Shown here piece by piece: positions 1-6,625 of a DNA stretch of 12,529 bases. Each line of letters opens with the position of its first letter. Position 1 is the stretch's first letter. This stretch comes from Pseudomonadota bacterium. GTDB taxonomy: Bacteria > Desulfobacterota > BSN033 > G020346125. The stretch spans positions 1-12,529 of the forward strand of contig DAOVIU010000006.1 of NCBI GenBank assembly GCA_030673585.1. The letters run 5' to 3'. The position numbers were made by a program, and so were the translations under genes. Under the pieces are notes generated by a model that made no database searches, was not told the DNA's origin, and saw only the letters and a program-made list of their open reading frames with translations.

Positions 1-250
1 CCAGGAGGTGGTCCACTTCGTCAGCCGTAAATCGGAATTCCCCGATGAGGGCCGTTGCCCCTGGGGCGTTTCGATATTCGATAATATACTGCTTGATGGC
101 GGCCCCCTGAAGCTCCTTAATGCTCTCGGTGGGCTTTCCCAGATGCTGGGCCAATGCTACGGCAGCCGCAAAGTTTCGCCCCTCGATCTGTTCCCTCAAC
201 GAGGCCTCCAGTTCCCGCTCTTCAACTTCCATCCCCATCCCTCGACTCAT
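1..250 (-). CDS. N-terminal part of an unrecognised, probably helical protein (runs off the left edge)
   Basis: The minus strand is open from an ATG at 250 to the edge of the window: 83 codons without a stop. The in-frame codons just upstream include a TAG, so the start cannot lie much further up. Two more ATGs follow at codons 5 and 7 and either could be the true start; a weak AGGA lies before the first. The visible part is rich in Ala, Glu, Leu and Gln, reads as several amphipathic helices, and has no signal peptide or membrane segment. I recognise no family. It begins 15 bases after the stop of the GH5-like gene on the same strand, so it is very likely the third gene of that operon. The plus-strand reading frame over this stretch looks like a shadow, with no ribosome site and an unnatural composition. 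Being cut at the edge, its function cannot be judged. Confidence 0.6.
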   Translation of the reverse strand, partial: MSRGMGMEVEERELEASLREQIEGRNFAAAVALAQHLGKPTESIKELQGAAIKQYIIEYRNAPGATALIGEFRFTADEVDHLL

Positions 251-265
251 TAGTCCTAAATCAGA

Positions 266-1465
266 CTAATATTCCATCTCCTTGAAGCGTCCGTAGATAC
301 GGACGAGGTGTTCTCGGGGAGAAGTCCAGAACTCCCCTCTATCCAGATCGATCCAGTTCAAAGGAACGCTGGAGTCCTTCCTCTCCCTCGACAATTGCTG
401 AATTATATTCGCCGCGGGCTTTGGCGATCCATCCCAGCGGAAGAGGCCGAAAAATCGCTCATGCACCCTCCGATCAAAGGGTGGTTTCGACCAGAGGGAC
501 GGATCATAATCCGAAAAGGACCGGGCCATGACCCCTGCGAAACCGTGATCTCGAAGAAGTTCAAGAGCGTCACGTAAGTACTGTGCTTGCTCCTCTTCCG
601 AGGCCAACGGAACCTTCCCGAGGGCCTCCCGATCAGAGTCGGCAAGTGCTGCGTGAGGAGGATCCGTTGGAAGCCCTAATCCCCCAACGATGATATCCTT
701 GTCCGCAAGCCACCGGGTCATCAACCCCAGAAAAAGGGGCACCTTTTCATCAAGAGGACCATCGGACCATTGGGCATATACCGGAGAGACGTGCATCGAA
801 ACCAGGTCACAAAAACGAGCGGCCTCATCGGGGCCCAAAACCCGGTCCTCCTCTAAATCCTCCTTGTGGAAACCCAGGGTCACCGACAGGGCTTCATCCC
901 GACGTTTGAGTTCAGTTACCATCTCCTCAATCCAGGCCCTCGCCATATCCCTCGATGGGGGCCACACCATATTCGAGGGCTCATTTCCCAGGTCCCACCC
1001 CCAAATGGCAGGATGTCCCTGGAGGGCGTTGGTAACCTCCCTAATCAGGAGTTCCTGGGCTTCCCAAATCTCCCTTTCCGCATAATAGTTCCGGATGGCG
1101 GCTTTTTGAAAATCGCCCTGGGAGAAAACCGGAAATTTCTCATCCCCTTCGCCACCCTCGAGCATCCAGGGGGGAAGCCAGTTGATCCCCATCATGTGTC
1201 CGGTGAAGAAGGTCGGGAGAAGCCCCAACCGCATTTCCTCAGCTATTTCGGCAGCCTCAACGAGGTGATTCAGTGCTGCCGTTGAGATCCCCGATTGCTT
1301 CGGCTGAAATTCCTCCCAGAGCAGGAAGATCCGGACGATATCGAATCGATACTCGGAGAGGAGCGAAAACTCCCTCCCGACCGCGGAGGAGTCGAATTCC
1401 CTCCACCAAGCCGTTGCCCTATCCTTCGGCCAGTAGTTAATTCCTACGATAAATTGGTCTTCCAA
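266..1465 (-). CDS. GH5-like (cellulase/mannanase-type) TIM-barrel glycosidase homologue with an apparently missing nucleophile
   Basis: A 399-residue protein with the hallmarks of GH5-type clan A barrels. The early VGINYWP strand is present. WGWDLGNEP at about residues 155-163 carries the usual acid/base Glu (E162), and the C-terminal HERFFGLFRWDGSPKPA stretch (about 335-351) is typical of bacterial GH5-like mannosidase/cellulase homologues. Family members act on beta-mannans, beta-glucans or related glycosides. I see no signal peptide or membrane helix, so a cytoplasmic location is likely. The strand that normally ends in the nucleophile motif (E-F/W/Y-G, often followed by LPT) reads VGGLGLPT here (260-267), with Gly262 in the Glu slot, so hydrolysis may be lost or altered. 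The start is TTG at 1465, chosen because GAGGAGG lies five bases upstream. It follows the phosphomannose-isomerase-type cupin by 88 bases and precedes the unknown gene by 15 bases, which points to one operon on a mannose theme. The substrate cannot be read from the sequence. Confidence 0.8.
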   Translation of the reverse strand: MEDQFIVGINYWPKDRATAWWREFDSSAVGREFSLLSEYRFDIVRIFLLWEEFQPKQSGISTAALNHLVEAAEIAEEMRLGLLPTFFTGHMMGINWLPPWMLEGGEGDEKFPVFSQGDFQKAAIRNYYAEREIWEAQELLIREVTNALQGHPAIWGWDLGNEPSNMVWPPSRDMARAWIEEMVTELKRRDEALSVTLGFHKEDLEEDRVLGPDEAARFCDLVSMHVSPVYAQWSDGPLDEKVPLFLGLMTRWLADKDIIVGGLGLPTDPPHAALADSDREALGKVPLASEEEQAQYLRDALELLRDHGFAGVMARSFSDYDPSLWSKPPFDRRVHERFFGLFRWDGSPKPAANIIQQLSRERKDSSVPLNWIDLDRGEFWTSPREHLVRIYGRFKEMEY

Positions 1466-1553
1466 GCCCCCTCCTCAAAGGGGAATAATGAGTCGAGATA
1501 TCCCGGATCCAACCCTTGCGGATCAATCCCCGCCAGGCTCACCATGGATATAA

Positions 1554-1955
1554 TTACTCCTGGGGTGCCCGGCCATAGTCATCTTCCAGCCTGACGATAT
1601 CGTCCTCCCCGAAGTAATCCCCCGTTTGTACCTCGATAAAGGTGATTTCGGTATCCCCGATATTTTCTATTCGGTGAGCCGCTTCGAGGGGAATCTCCAC
1701 CGACTCACCGGGACCGAGCAAGATCTCCTTCCCATCCACGGTAATCCTGGCCCTGCCCTCCACGATGATCCAATGCTCGGATCTCCTGAAGCGCTTTTGG
1801 TAGCTCAGACGCTGCCCGGGGTGCACCCAAATCCGCTTGACCTTATGGGTTGGACGGTCTTCAAGGACGGAGAATCCTCCCCAAGGTCTGGTTTCCTCGG
1901 TGGCTGTCCTTCGGGACTCCTTCAAATCGCTTTCCTCCAGAGTCTTACCCATCAC
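1554..1955 (-). CDS. Stand-alone mannose-6-phosphate isomerase type II cupin domain protein
   Basis: A 133-residue single-domain cupin matching the C-terminal isomerase half of ManC/type II phosphomannose isomerases. It has RPWGGFSVLED (about 23-33), the cupin 1 region HPGQRLSYQ to RRSEHWIIVEG (45-67), a PGESVEIPLEAAHRIEN cupin 2 region (82-98), and the family tail YFGEDDIVRLEDDYGR (114-129). The family interconverts mannose-6-phosphate and fructose-6-phosphate with a bound metal, supplying or draining mannose for glycan synthesis. The guanylyltransferase half of bifunctional ManC is absent, as in many short homologues. Residue 55 is Arg, and 57 is Arg, where relatives usually carry His in this metal-site loop, so activity is uncertain. 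The start is either GTG at 1955 or ATG at 1952; both have only a short purine run (AGGGG) close upstream. It is the first gene behind the minus promoter at 2069-2097 and lies 88 bases before the GH5-like gene. Confidence 0.85.
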   Translation of the reverse strand: MMGKTLEESDLKESRRTATEETRPWGGFSVLEDRPTHKVKRIWVHPGQRLSYQKRFRRSEHWIIVEGRARITVDGKEILLGPGESVEIPLEAAHRIENIGDTEITFIEVQTGDYFGEDDIVRLEDDYGRAPQE

Positions 1956-2068
1956 CCCTACATAGGTTACCCCTTTGAATCCGGGATGGATTTACGGAAA
2001 CCATGAAGCCCTTGAGCTCGGTTCCTTCATTGAGAGACAAAGAAAGGAGAACGGATTATCTATATAAA

Positions 2069-2097
2069 AGAATAATTATCGGCTTGCCCGTTGTCAA
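2069..2097 (-). promoter_or_regulatory. Sigma70-like promoter of the cupin/GH5-like operon
   Basis: On the minus strand, TTGACA (plus 2092-2097) is a perfect -35. Exactly 17 bases later comes TATTCT (plus 2069-2074), matching four of six -10 positions including the key first A and last T. Transcription would begin near 2062 and leave an untranslated leader of about 107 bases before the cupin start. The AT-rich setting supports it; no operator is evident. Confidence 0.55.
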
Positions 2098-2140
2098 GAA
2101 GGGCTCGCCATGAATAGTTGTCCTAACCCACTGGAATTTC

Positions 2141-2169
2141 TTGACTTTGGAGGTATATGTTCTTATCAA
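2141..2169 (+). promoter_or_regulatory. Candidate sigma70 promoter (upstream) for the unknown 292-aa gene
   Basis: TTGACT (2141-2146), 17 bases, then TATCAA (2164-2169): five and four matches to consensus. It would give a leader of about 300 bases. It competes with the candidate at 2228-2256, and I cannot tell which is used. Confidence 0.3.
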
Positions 2170-2227
2170 CACATTGTGCATAGTTCCTGGAAAACCCCCA
2201 GCGGGAGACATATGTTGTGTACATGAA

Positions 2228-2256
2228 TTGAGCCTTGTTATATTTAAATACATATT
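2228..2256 (+). promoter_or_regulatory. Candidate sigma70 promoter (proximal) for the unknown 292-aa gene
   Basis: TTGAGC (2228-2233), 17 bases, then CATATT (2251-2256): four matches each. The spacer contains the palindrome TATTTAAATA (2241-2250), which could be an operator. The leader would be about 210 bases and contain the hairpin at 2377. Confidence 0.25.
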
Positions 2257-2376
2257 GTACGAATCTATCCTAGCGCCGTCGAGGAAAGGAGTAGCGCCGT
2301 GTTCAAATCAGCTCATCCTTTGGGCGCAGCTCTTATGCTCGCCGGGTTGGCCTTTTCTCTCGATCTGAGGGGATGA

Positions 2377-2416
2377 CAGGCGGTGACCACAACTGAGGAA
2401 GTTGGTCACCTGCCTG
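2377..2416 (+). promoter_or_regulatory. Long hairpin in the leader of the unknown 292-aa gene
   Basis: Inverted repeat: CAGGC GGTGACC at 2377-2388 pairs with GGTCACC and GCCTG at 2404-2416, with one bulged T at 2411. AACT (2391-2394) extends the stem by pairing with AGTT (2400-2403) across a two-base bulge, enclosing the loop GAGGA. That is about 16 pairs in 40 bases. There is no T-run after it, so it is not a typical terminator. It ends 59 bases before the start codon. It could be a regulatory RNA element or, as DNA, a dyad operator with half-site GGTGACC. Confidence 0.5.
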
Positions 2417-2475
2417 ACCGATGAGAAGGGGTCCTTTGTGGATACAGTCTACGTAATCAGATTAAGGAGGCAGGT

Positions 2476-3354
2476 ATGTTCTACGAAGTTACGGTTCCGG
2501 AACCCACGCCGAGCAGCAAACGGATTTCAGCCCTGGTGGTCATGAACCCCGCCGAATCCAGGCGGCTTCTGGCAAAAGCCACGGTGGCACTCCCCGAGGT
2601 ACGGAGTGCCTGGGACAACGGAATGATCATCATCGCCAGGGGCATTACCAATGCCTTTGTTACCGAGGAGCTCTTTAGCACCTCGGTTGAGCCCAAGGCC
2701 GGGCAGACCGTGGGCATGGTCTGCGGAGGGATCACCAATTGCAATTCAGGCCCACCGCCCAGCACCTGGCACGTCATAAGGCAGGGGAAAGTGGTGGAGG
2801 ACGCTGACTCGAATGTTGAGATACTGAGCTTCACGCCCGGTGATGTCTTCATTAAGGGAGCCAATGCGATAGACAACGACGGTAATGCCGGCATCTACGT
2901 CTCTTCAGTGAAAGCCGGCACCATCGGTATGGCCTGGCCCATACTCACACCAAGGGGTTGTCATCTTATCATACCAGTGAGCCTGGAGAAGCTGATCCCC
3001 TCGGTCATCGAGGCTGCCAAACATACCGGTATCTATCACTTCAAATATAGCACCGGCATACCGACCAAGCTCGTCCCAGTGCCTCTAGGCAAGGTGATAA
3101 CCGAAATTCAGGCCTTCGCCTTTTTGGCCGGCGTCAGGGCCTATCATATAGGCTCCGGCGGCGTCGGGGGCTCCGAAGGGGCAGTGCACCTCTCCCTGGA
3201 GGGAGAAGAGCAAAGAGTGGAGAGGGCCTTCGAGCTGGCTAAGTCCGTTAAAGGGGAACCTCCGGTGAGCCTGCCGGATACATTCTTTGTGAGCTCGGCG
3301 GCCGATTACGACTACGATGCTTTGGCTCAGCTCGCCACACTCAAGGGTCTCTAA
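2476..3354 (+). CDS. Unrecognised 292-residue protein (possible NagB/RpiA/LUD-like fold)
   Basis: A well-supported gene: AAGGAGG sits five bases before the ATG, the composition is normal, and there are no internal breaks. I do not recognise the family. What can be seen: a Gly-rich strand-loop DNGMIIIARGITNAFVTEEL (about 47-66), a short NCNSGPPPSTWHVIRQG segment (88-104), FIKGANAIDNDGNAG (125-139), a hydrophobic strand with TPRGCHLIIPVSLEKLIPSVIEAA (about 157-180), and a late GSGGVGGSEGAVHLS (about 227-241). The order of a GMII-G-T strand followed by a GANAI-DG strand recalls the NagB/RpiA/CoA-transferase-like and LUD-domain superfamily, where such loops bind phosphorylated or CoA substrates. 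That is a resemblance by eye only. There is no signal peptide or clear transmembrane helix. It is a single-gene unit behind a long leader with a strong hairpin, and converges on the QueG-like gene downstream, so the context gives little hint of its role. Confidence 0.75.
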   Translation: MFYEVTVPEPTPSSKRISALVVMNPAESRRLLAKATVALPEVRSAWDNGMIIIARGITNAFVTEELFSTSVEPKAGQTVGMVCGGITNCNSGPPPSTWHVIRQGKVVEDADSNVEILSFTPGDVFIKGANAIDNDGNAGIYVSSVKAGTIGMAWPILTPRGCHLIIPVSLEKLIPSVIEAAKHTGIYHFKYSTGIPTKLVPVPLGKVITEIQAFAFLAGVRAYHIGSGGVGGSEGAVHLSLEGEEQRVERAFELAKSVKGEPPVSLPDTFFVSSAADYDYDALAQLATLKGL

Positions 3355-3507
3355 AGAGAGGCCGTACCAAGGGGAAGGTCAAGGCGAAGGCCAGCAACCT
3401 GATCCTCCAAAGATACCTCCTCTCCTCAATTGGACGGAAGAAATAACCCAGCTCTGTGGGTCCGATCGCTTAGGATGATCTTACGATGAGTCAGCTACGA
3501 TATTCCC
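3355..3507. other. Convergent intergenic region, no clear terminator
   Basis: It separates the stops of the unknown plus-strand gene and the minus-strand QueG-like gene. The only dyad I find is a weak one, ACCCA at 3446-3450 with TGGGT at 3457-3461, too short and without a T-run to call a terminator. Confidence 0.4.
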
Positions 3508-4290
3508 TTAGCGACCAACGGGACAGACCCGTATGCATTTCCCATGACAATAGCAGGGGCCTCGATTTTGTCGGCAGGCAGAAACATCCGTACGTGCGGG
3601 AGGAGAAAGCCAGAAAGCCTCTGGATCGAAATCGTGAAGCAGATTGATCGCCCCTGGGGAACACTCATCAACGCATACCCGGCACCCCTCTCCGAGACAA
3701 ACCTTCTCTTCCAGAAGACCGGTCGGTTCAAGGGGAGCCTCGCTGATAACCGAGTTGAATCGTATCCGGGGCCCATACTGGGGGGTTACGGCAACGTTAT
3801 TCAGGCCGAACTCGGCGAGGCCACTTAAAACCGCAGCATGGCGTTGGCTAAAGGGTCCGAAACCGGAATTCTCTGTCATCTCCTGGAAACGACCGTGCTC
3901 CTCACCATAGGTGGCGGGAAAGTATATTGACAGGTAGCCCCAATCTTCCAGGAAATTGGTCAATACCAGGGCGATTTGATTGAGGCGTTCGTTAATGAAA
4001 TCGTAACCCACTGACTTGTAGAAATAATTCTGTACGAAGTCGGAACCGACCTCCGGTAGCAGAATCTCTGATTCAGTAGCCATGCCTAGAGCTGGCCAAT
4101 TTGATGCAAGCCAGGGAATCCGTATCCCGAAGGTAACAACAGAGCGGGCCTCCTTGACGATGTCCCGGGGATGATGCCCCTTTGGCGCTCCGTCAAATCG
4201 CTCAGGGGTTGCGATTCCAATGAGGCTTGCGCCTTGGTTTATGCCAAGGCACCGGACATCACGGGTAAGGATTGAATCCCTGTTCTCCAT
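3508..4290 (-). CDS. QueG-like (epoxyqueuosine reductase-related) 4Fe-4S protein, function unknown
   Basis: A 260-residue protein. Its N-terminal part follows the QueG/DUF1730 pattern: LIGIATPERFDGAPKGHHPRDI (about 23-44), then EARSVVTFGIRIP (47-59), FSQRHAAVLSGLAEFGLNN (147-165) and RFNSVISEAPLEP (177-189). The C-terminus is ferredoxin-like, with C198, C203, C206 and C210 (CSP) in the first group and C246, C248, C252 and C256 (CPVGR) in the second. True QueG reduces epoxyqueuosine in tRNA using cobalamin and two 4Fe-4S clusters and is about 350-380 residues long. This protein lacks the C-terminal HEAT-like tail and has unusual Cys spacings, so it is probably a paralogue acting in electron transfer or reduction, not in tRNA modification. 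It is soluble, with no signal peptide. The ATG at 4290 has GGAGG eight bases upstream. It follows the FadH-like reductase by 89 bases on the same strand, probably in one transcript, and may pass electrons to it or from it. Confidence 0.75.
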   Translation of the reverse strand: MENRDSILTRDVRCLGINQGASLIGIATPERFDGAPKGHHPRDIVKEARSVVTFGIRIPWLASNWPALGMATESEILLPEVGSDFVQNYFYKSVGYDFINERLNQIALVLTNFLEDWGYLSIYFPATYGEEHGRFQEMTENSGFGPFSQRHAAVLSGLAEFGLNNVAVTPQYGPRIRFNSVISEAPLEPTGLLEEKVCLGEGCRVCVDECSPGAINLLHDFDPEAFWLSPPARTDVSACRQNRGPCYCHGKCIRVCPVGR

Positions 4291-4379
4291 CTCTCCGTCC
4301 TCCCTCTCGATACGCGGGTTTGGCCTTAGAAAAGGAATTCCGTCACTGATAATTACCGATGATTAAGTTAACCCCTCAG

Positions 4380-6377
4380 TTATATCCCCCTCGCCACCTC
4401 ATAGGCATCCCAGATGCTATTCATGATGTTATGAGCCTTTCGGGCATCCCCGATGAGATGGAGGTTTGGAACCTTGCCACGCAAGGCATCGTAGAGATCT
4501 CTGTTCGGCCTGAGCCCAACGGATAGCACCACGGTATCCGCTTTAACCTCTCTTTTCCCGGAGGTGCCGCTCATAAGTACCGCGCCCTCATCCGTGACCT
4601 CAAGAAGGCAATGGTCCGTCAACGCCTCTACTCCCCTCAACTTCAACAGATCCAAGAGCATGATTCTGTTCGGGTGTGGCACGTGAGTTGCGGTCATGAG
4701 CTCGGGAAGCATCTCCACGACGGTCACTCCTTTACCCTGCTGAGCCAACCAGAGGGCTACCTCACAACCGACCATGCCTCCTCCGACGACAACCGCCTTT
4801 CCCCCCGCTTTTCTATTCCCGAGCAGCAGATCACTATCCGTAACCACGTTATCCTTCTCGATACCGGGGATATCCGGCATAATACTGCTCGACCCAGTAG
4901 CGACAATCGTTACATCGGGTTTTTCCCTCCCAACAAAATCAGGGGTAACTTCAACACCCACGTTTACCTTCACCCCTTCTCCAAGCGACTCAAGCTCCAA
5001 TTTGTACCAATTCAGTAGCCTTGCCAGGTCCTTCTTAAAGTCCGGAACAGACGCCTCAATCAAATGACCTCCGAGCCTATTTGACTCCTCGTAGATCGTC
5101 ACCCTATGGCCCCTGAGGGCGGCGACCCTCGCTGCTTCCAAACTTGACACACCTCCCCCCACAACCATCACGTTCTTCGGCTCACGGGTCGGCTCGAGCC
5201 CATAAGCACGCTCTCGTCCAACAGCCGGGTTGACGGCACACGAGAGGGGTTTTGCGCACATGAGCCTATCCACGCATCCATCCTGACAGCCGATGCAGGG
5301 ACGAATGCGCTCTGGCTTACCCCCCTCTACCTTCCTCACCCAGTGAGAATCGGTCAAGAGCCCTCTGCCGAGGGCCACCATATCCGCCTTACCCTCAGCT
5401 ATTGCCCTTTCGGCTAACTCCGGTATCTCCATCCTCCCCGCAACTACAACAGGTACGTTCACCGCTTTCTTCAGTTTTCCCGTTAGGGGGAGGTACAGCC
5501 CATGTTCCTGATAGACCGGCGGGTGGGCCCAATACCAGGCCTCGTATGAACCCGCATCGGCGTTAAAGGAATCGTAACCAGCCTGTTCCAGTATCTGAGC
5601 GGCCTGGATGGCCTCTTCAACGTCGCGGCCCTTCTCCTCGAATTTCTCTCCGGGAAGTCCCCCCTGACGCCAGTCCTTTATGAAGCTCTTTATGCTGAAC
5701 CGAAGCTGAACGGGAAAATGGTGCCCCACCTTCCCCTTGATTTCCTGTACGATCTCTATGGGAAACGTTAATCTCCCCCTCAAATCCCCGCCGTATTTGT
5801 CAGCCCGCCTGTTGAACATGGACATGGTAAACTGATCGAGGAGATAGCCCTCATGCACCGCGTGAATCTCCGCGCCGTCAATCTCCGCCATGGCGAGAAT
5901 TTCTGCTGCATCCCCGAAACACCTCACCAGCTGCTCGACCTCCTCCGTTGTAAGCTCTCTGCTCGTTACCGTCGGATCCCAGTAATTGGGTATGGAGGAT
6001 GGACCCACTGGCCGTTTCCGAAACATCGATGGCCGCCCCACACGTCCGAATCCGGCTGTGAGCTGAACGAATATTTTTGAGCCCAATGCGTGGACGGCTT
6101 CCGCAAGCTCCGCAAACGGGGCAACCGATGCGGGGGAAAGAAGGGGAGCACCGCGATGAACTGCCTCTATGTCCTTTTCCACCCTAAAATTACCGGTAAC
6201 GATGAGACCAACACCACCTCTCGCCCTCTCAATGTAATACTCTATGCCACGTTTACCCAGGTTCCCGTCTGGATCTAACAACCCCCAAATCGCCATAGGT
6301 GCCATTGCGATCCTGTTCTTGATTTCCACTTCTCCGATCCTGATGGGCTCGAAGATCTTCCTAAACTTGCCTCCCAT
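4380..6377 (-). CDS. Old yellow enzyme/2,4-dienoyl-CoA reductase (FadH/BaiCD-type) flavin Fe-S oxidoreductase
   Basis: A 665-residue protein with the complete FadH-type layout. The N-terminal FMN barrel (about 5-350) includes NRIAMAPM (21-28) and IHAVHEGYLLDQF (171-183). The 4Fe-4S ligands are C361, C364, C368 and C380 (C-x2-C-x3-C-x11-C, as in FadH). The FAD site is VVGGGVSSLEAA (405-416), the NAD(P) site is VVVGGGMVGCEVA (529-541), and the second FAD strand is LHLIGDARKAHN (639-650). The family takes hydride from NAD(P)H through FAD and the cluster to FMN and reduces C=C bonds of dienoyl-CoA, enoate or bile-acid-type enone substrates. The HEGYLLDQF wording is closer to BaiCD and other anaerobe enoate reductases than to E. 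coli FadH, but the substrate is unknown. Length is normal and the protein is cytoplasmic. The ATG at 6377 has an exceptionally complete Shine-Dalgarno site. It lies upstream of, and probably with, the QueG-like gene, and is divergent from the SDR operon. Confidence 0.93.
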   Translation of the reverse strand: MGGKFRKIFEPIRIGEVEIKNRIAMAPMAIWGLLDPDGNLGKRGIEYYIERARGGVGLIVTGNFRVEKDIEAVHRGAPLLSPASVAPFAELAEAVHALGSKIFVQLTAGFGRVGRPSMFRKRPVGPSSIPNYWDPTVTSRELTTEEVEQLVRCFGDAAEILAMAEIDGAEIHAVHEGYLLDQFTMSMFNRRADKYGGDLRGRLTFPIEIVQEIKGKVGHHFPVQLRFSIKSFIKDWRQGGLPGEKFEEKGRDVEEAIQAAQILEQAGYDSFNADAGSYEAWYWAHPPVYQEHGLYLPLTGKLKKAVNVPVVVAGRMEIPELAERAIAEGKADMVALGRGLLTDSHWVRKVEGGKPERIRPCIGCQDGCVDRLMCAKPLSCAVNPAVGRERAYGLEPTREPKNVMVVGGGVSSLEAARVAALRGHRVTIYEESNRLGGHLIEASVPDFKKDLARLLNWYKLELESLGEGVKVNVGVEVTPDFVGREKPDVTIVATGSSSIMPDIPGIEKDNVVTDSDLLLGNRKAGGKAVVVGGGMVGCEVALWLAQQGKGVTVVEMLPELMTATHVPHPNRIMLLDLLKLRGVEALTDHCLLEVTDEGAVLMSGTSGKREVKADTVVLSVGLRPNRDLYDALRGKVPNLHLIGDARKAHNIMNSIWDAYEVARGI

Positions 6378-6382
6378 TTCTT

Positions 6383-6393
6383 GATCACCTCCT
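6383..6393 (-). promoter_or_regulatory. Unusually complete ribosome-binding site of the FadH-like gene
   Basis: On the minus strand AGGAGGTGATC stands upstream of the ATG at 6377, with the GGAGG core ten bases from it. All 11 bases are complementary to the conserved bacterial 16S rRNA 3' end (GAUCACCUCCU). It fixes the start codon and suggests strong translation. Confidence 0.7.
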
Positions 6394-6524
6394 GCTCATC
6401 TTTACCATAAACTTAATGGCTCGAATTAAACAAAATGAAAGCGAACTATCTATGGATTTTATAAACTCTAGCACACCTTACTAAAAAATTGGCGAGGAAA
6501 CCAGCAGGGGTCAATATTTAATTG

Positions 6525-6553
6525 TTGAAAAATTACCAAAGGTTGGTTGTAAT
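6525..6553 (+). promoter_or_regulatory. Sigma70 promoter of the SDR / small ORF / MBL operon
   Basis: TTGAAA (6525-6530), 17 bases, then TGTAAT (6548-6553): five of six matches for each box, in an AT-rich divergent region. Transcription would begin near 6560. That leaves only about 12 bases before the TTG at 6572 but about 66 before the ATG at 6626, supporting the ATG as the true start of the SDR. Confidence 0.6.
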
Positions 6554-6625
6554 GTTTGATCAATATGGAATTTGGAGATTCAACCTGGTGAGGGGACAAT
6601 TTCATTGTTAGAGGAGGGAGCCTTC

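Larger units (their letters stand above)
1956..2475. other. Divergent intergenic region (520 bp) with promoters and a structured leader
   Basis: No convincing gene lies here; the open frames are short, Cys/Leu-rich and lack ribosome sites. The left part (to about 2100) serves the minus-strand cupin operon and holds its promoter. The middle (2140-2260) is AT-rich, with two candidate plus promoters and a 10-bp palindrome TATTTAAATA at 2241-2250. The right part (about 2260-2475) is GC-richer and looks like an untranslated leader. It has the direct repeat TAGCGCCGT about 21 bases apart (near 2271 and 2292) and a strong hairpin at 2377-2416. I could not match the leader to any riboswitch class I know, including T-box, FMN, TPP and cobalamin. 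Confidence 0.6.

Noticed and set aside
8..253. Plus-strand 81-codon frame at the left edge
   Set aside because: It is antisense to a minus-strand frame that is open, starts with ATG, fits the operon spacing and has a normal composition; the plus frame looks like a shadow.
1962..2007. Tiny minus-strand leader frames before the cupin gene
   Set aside because: They are 12-19 codons long with no ribosome site and no recognisable attenuation pattern such as repeated codons.
2141..2368. 75-codon plus-strand frame in the intergenic region
   Set aside because: No ribosome site, odd composition, and it covers the predicted promoter and leader.
2260..2475. Known riboswitch or T-box leader
   Set aside because: I could not find the conserved core of any class I know, so only an unassigned hairpin is reported.
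6572..6625. Longer SDR start at the TTG
   Set aside because: It lacks a ribosome site and would begin only about 12 bases after the predicted transcription start; the ATG at 6626 has a strong GAGGAGG.
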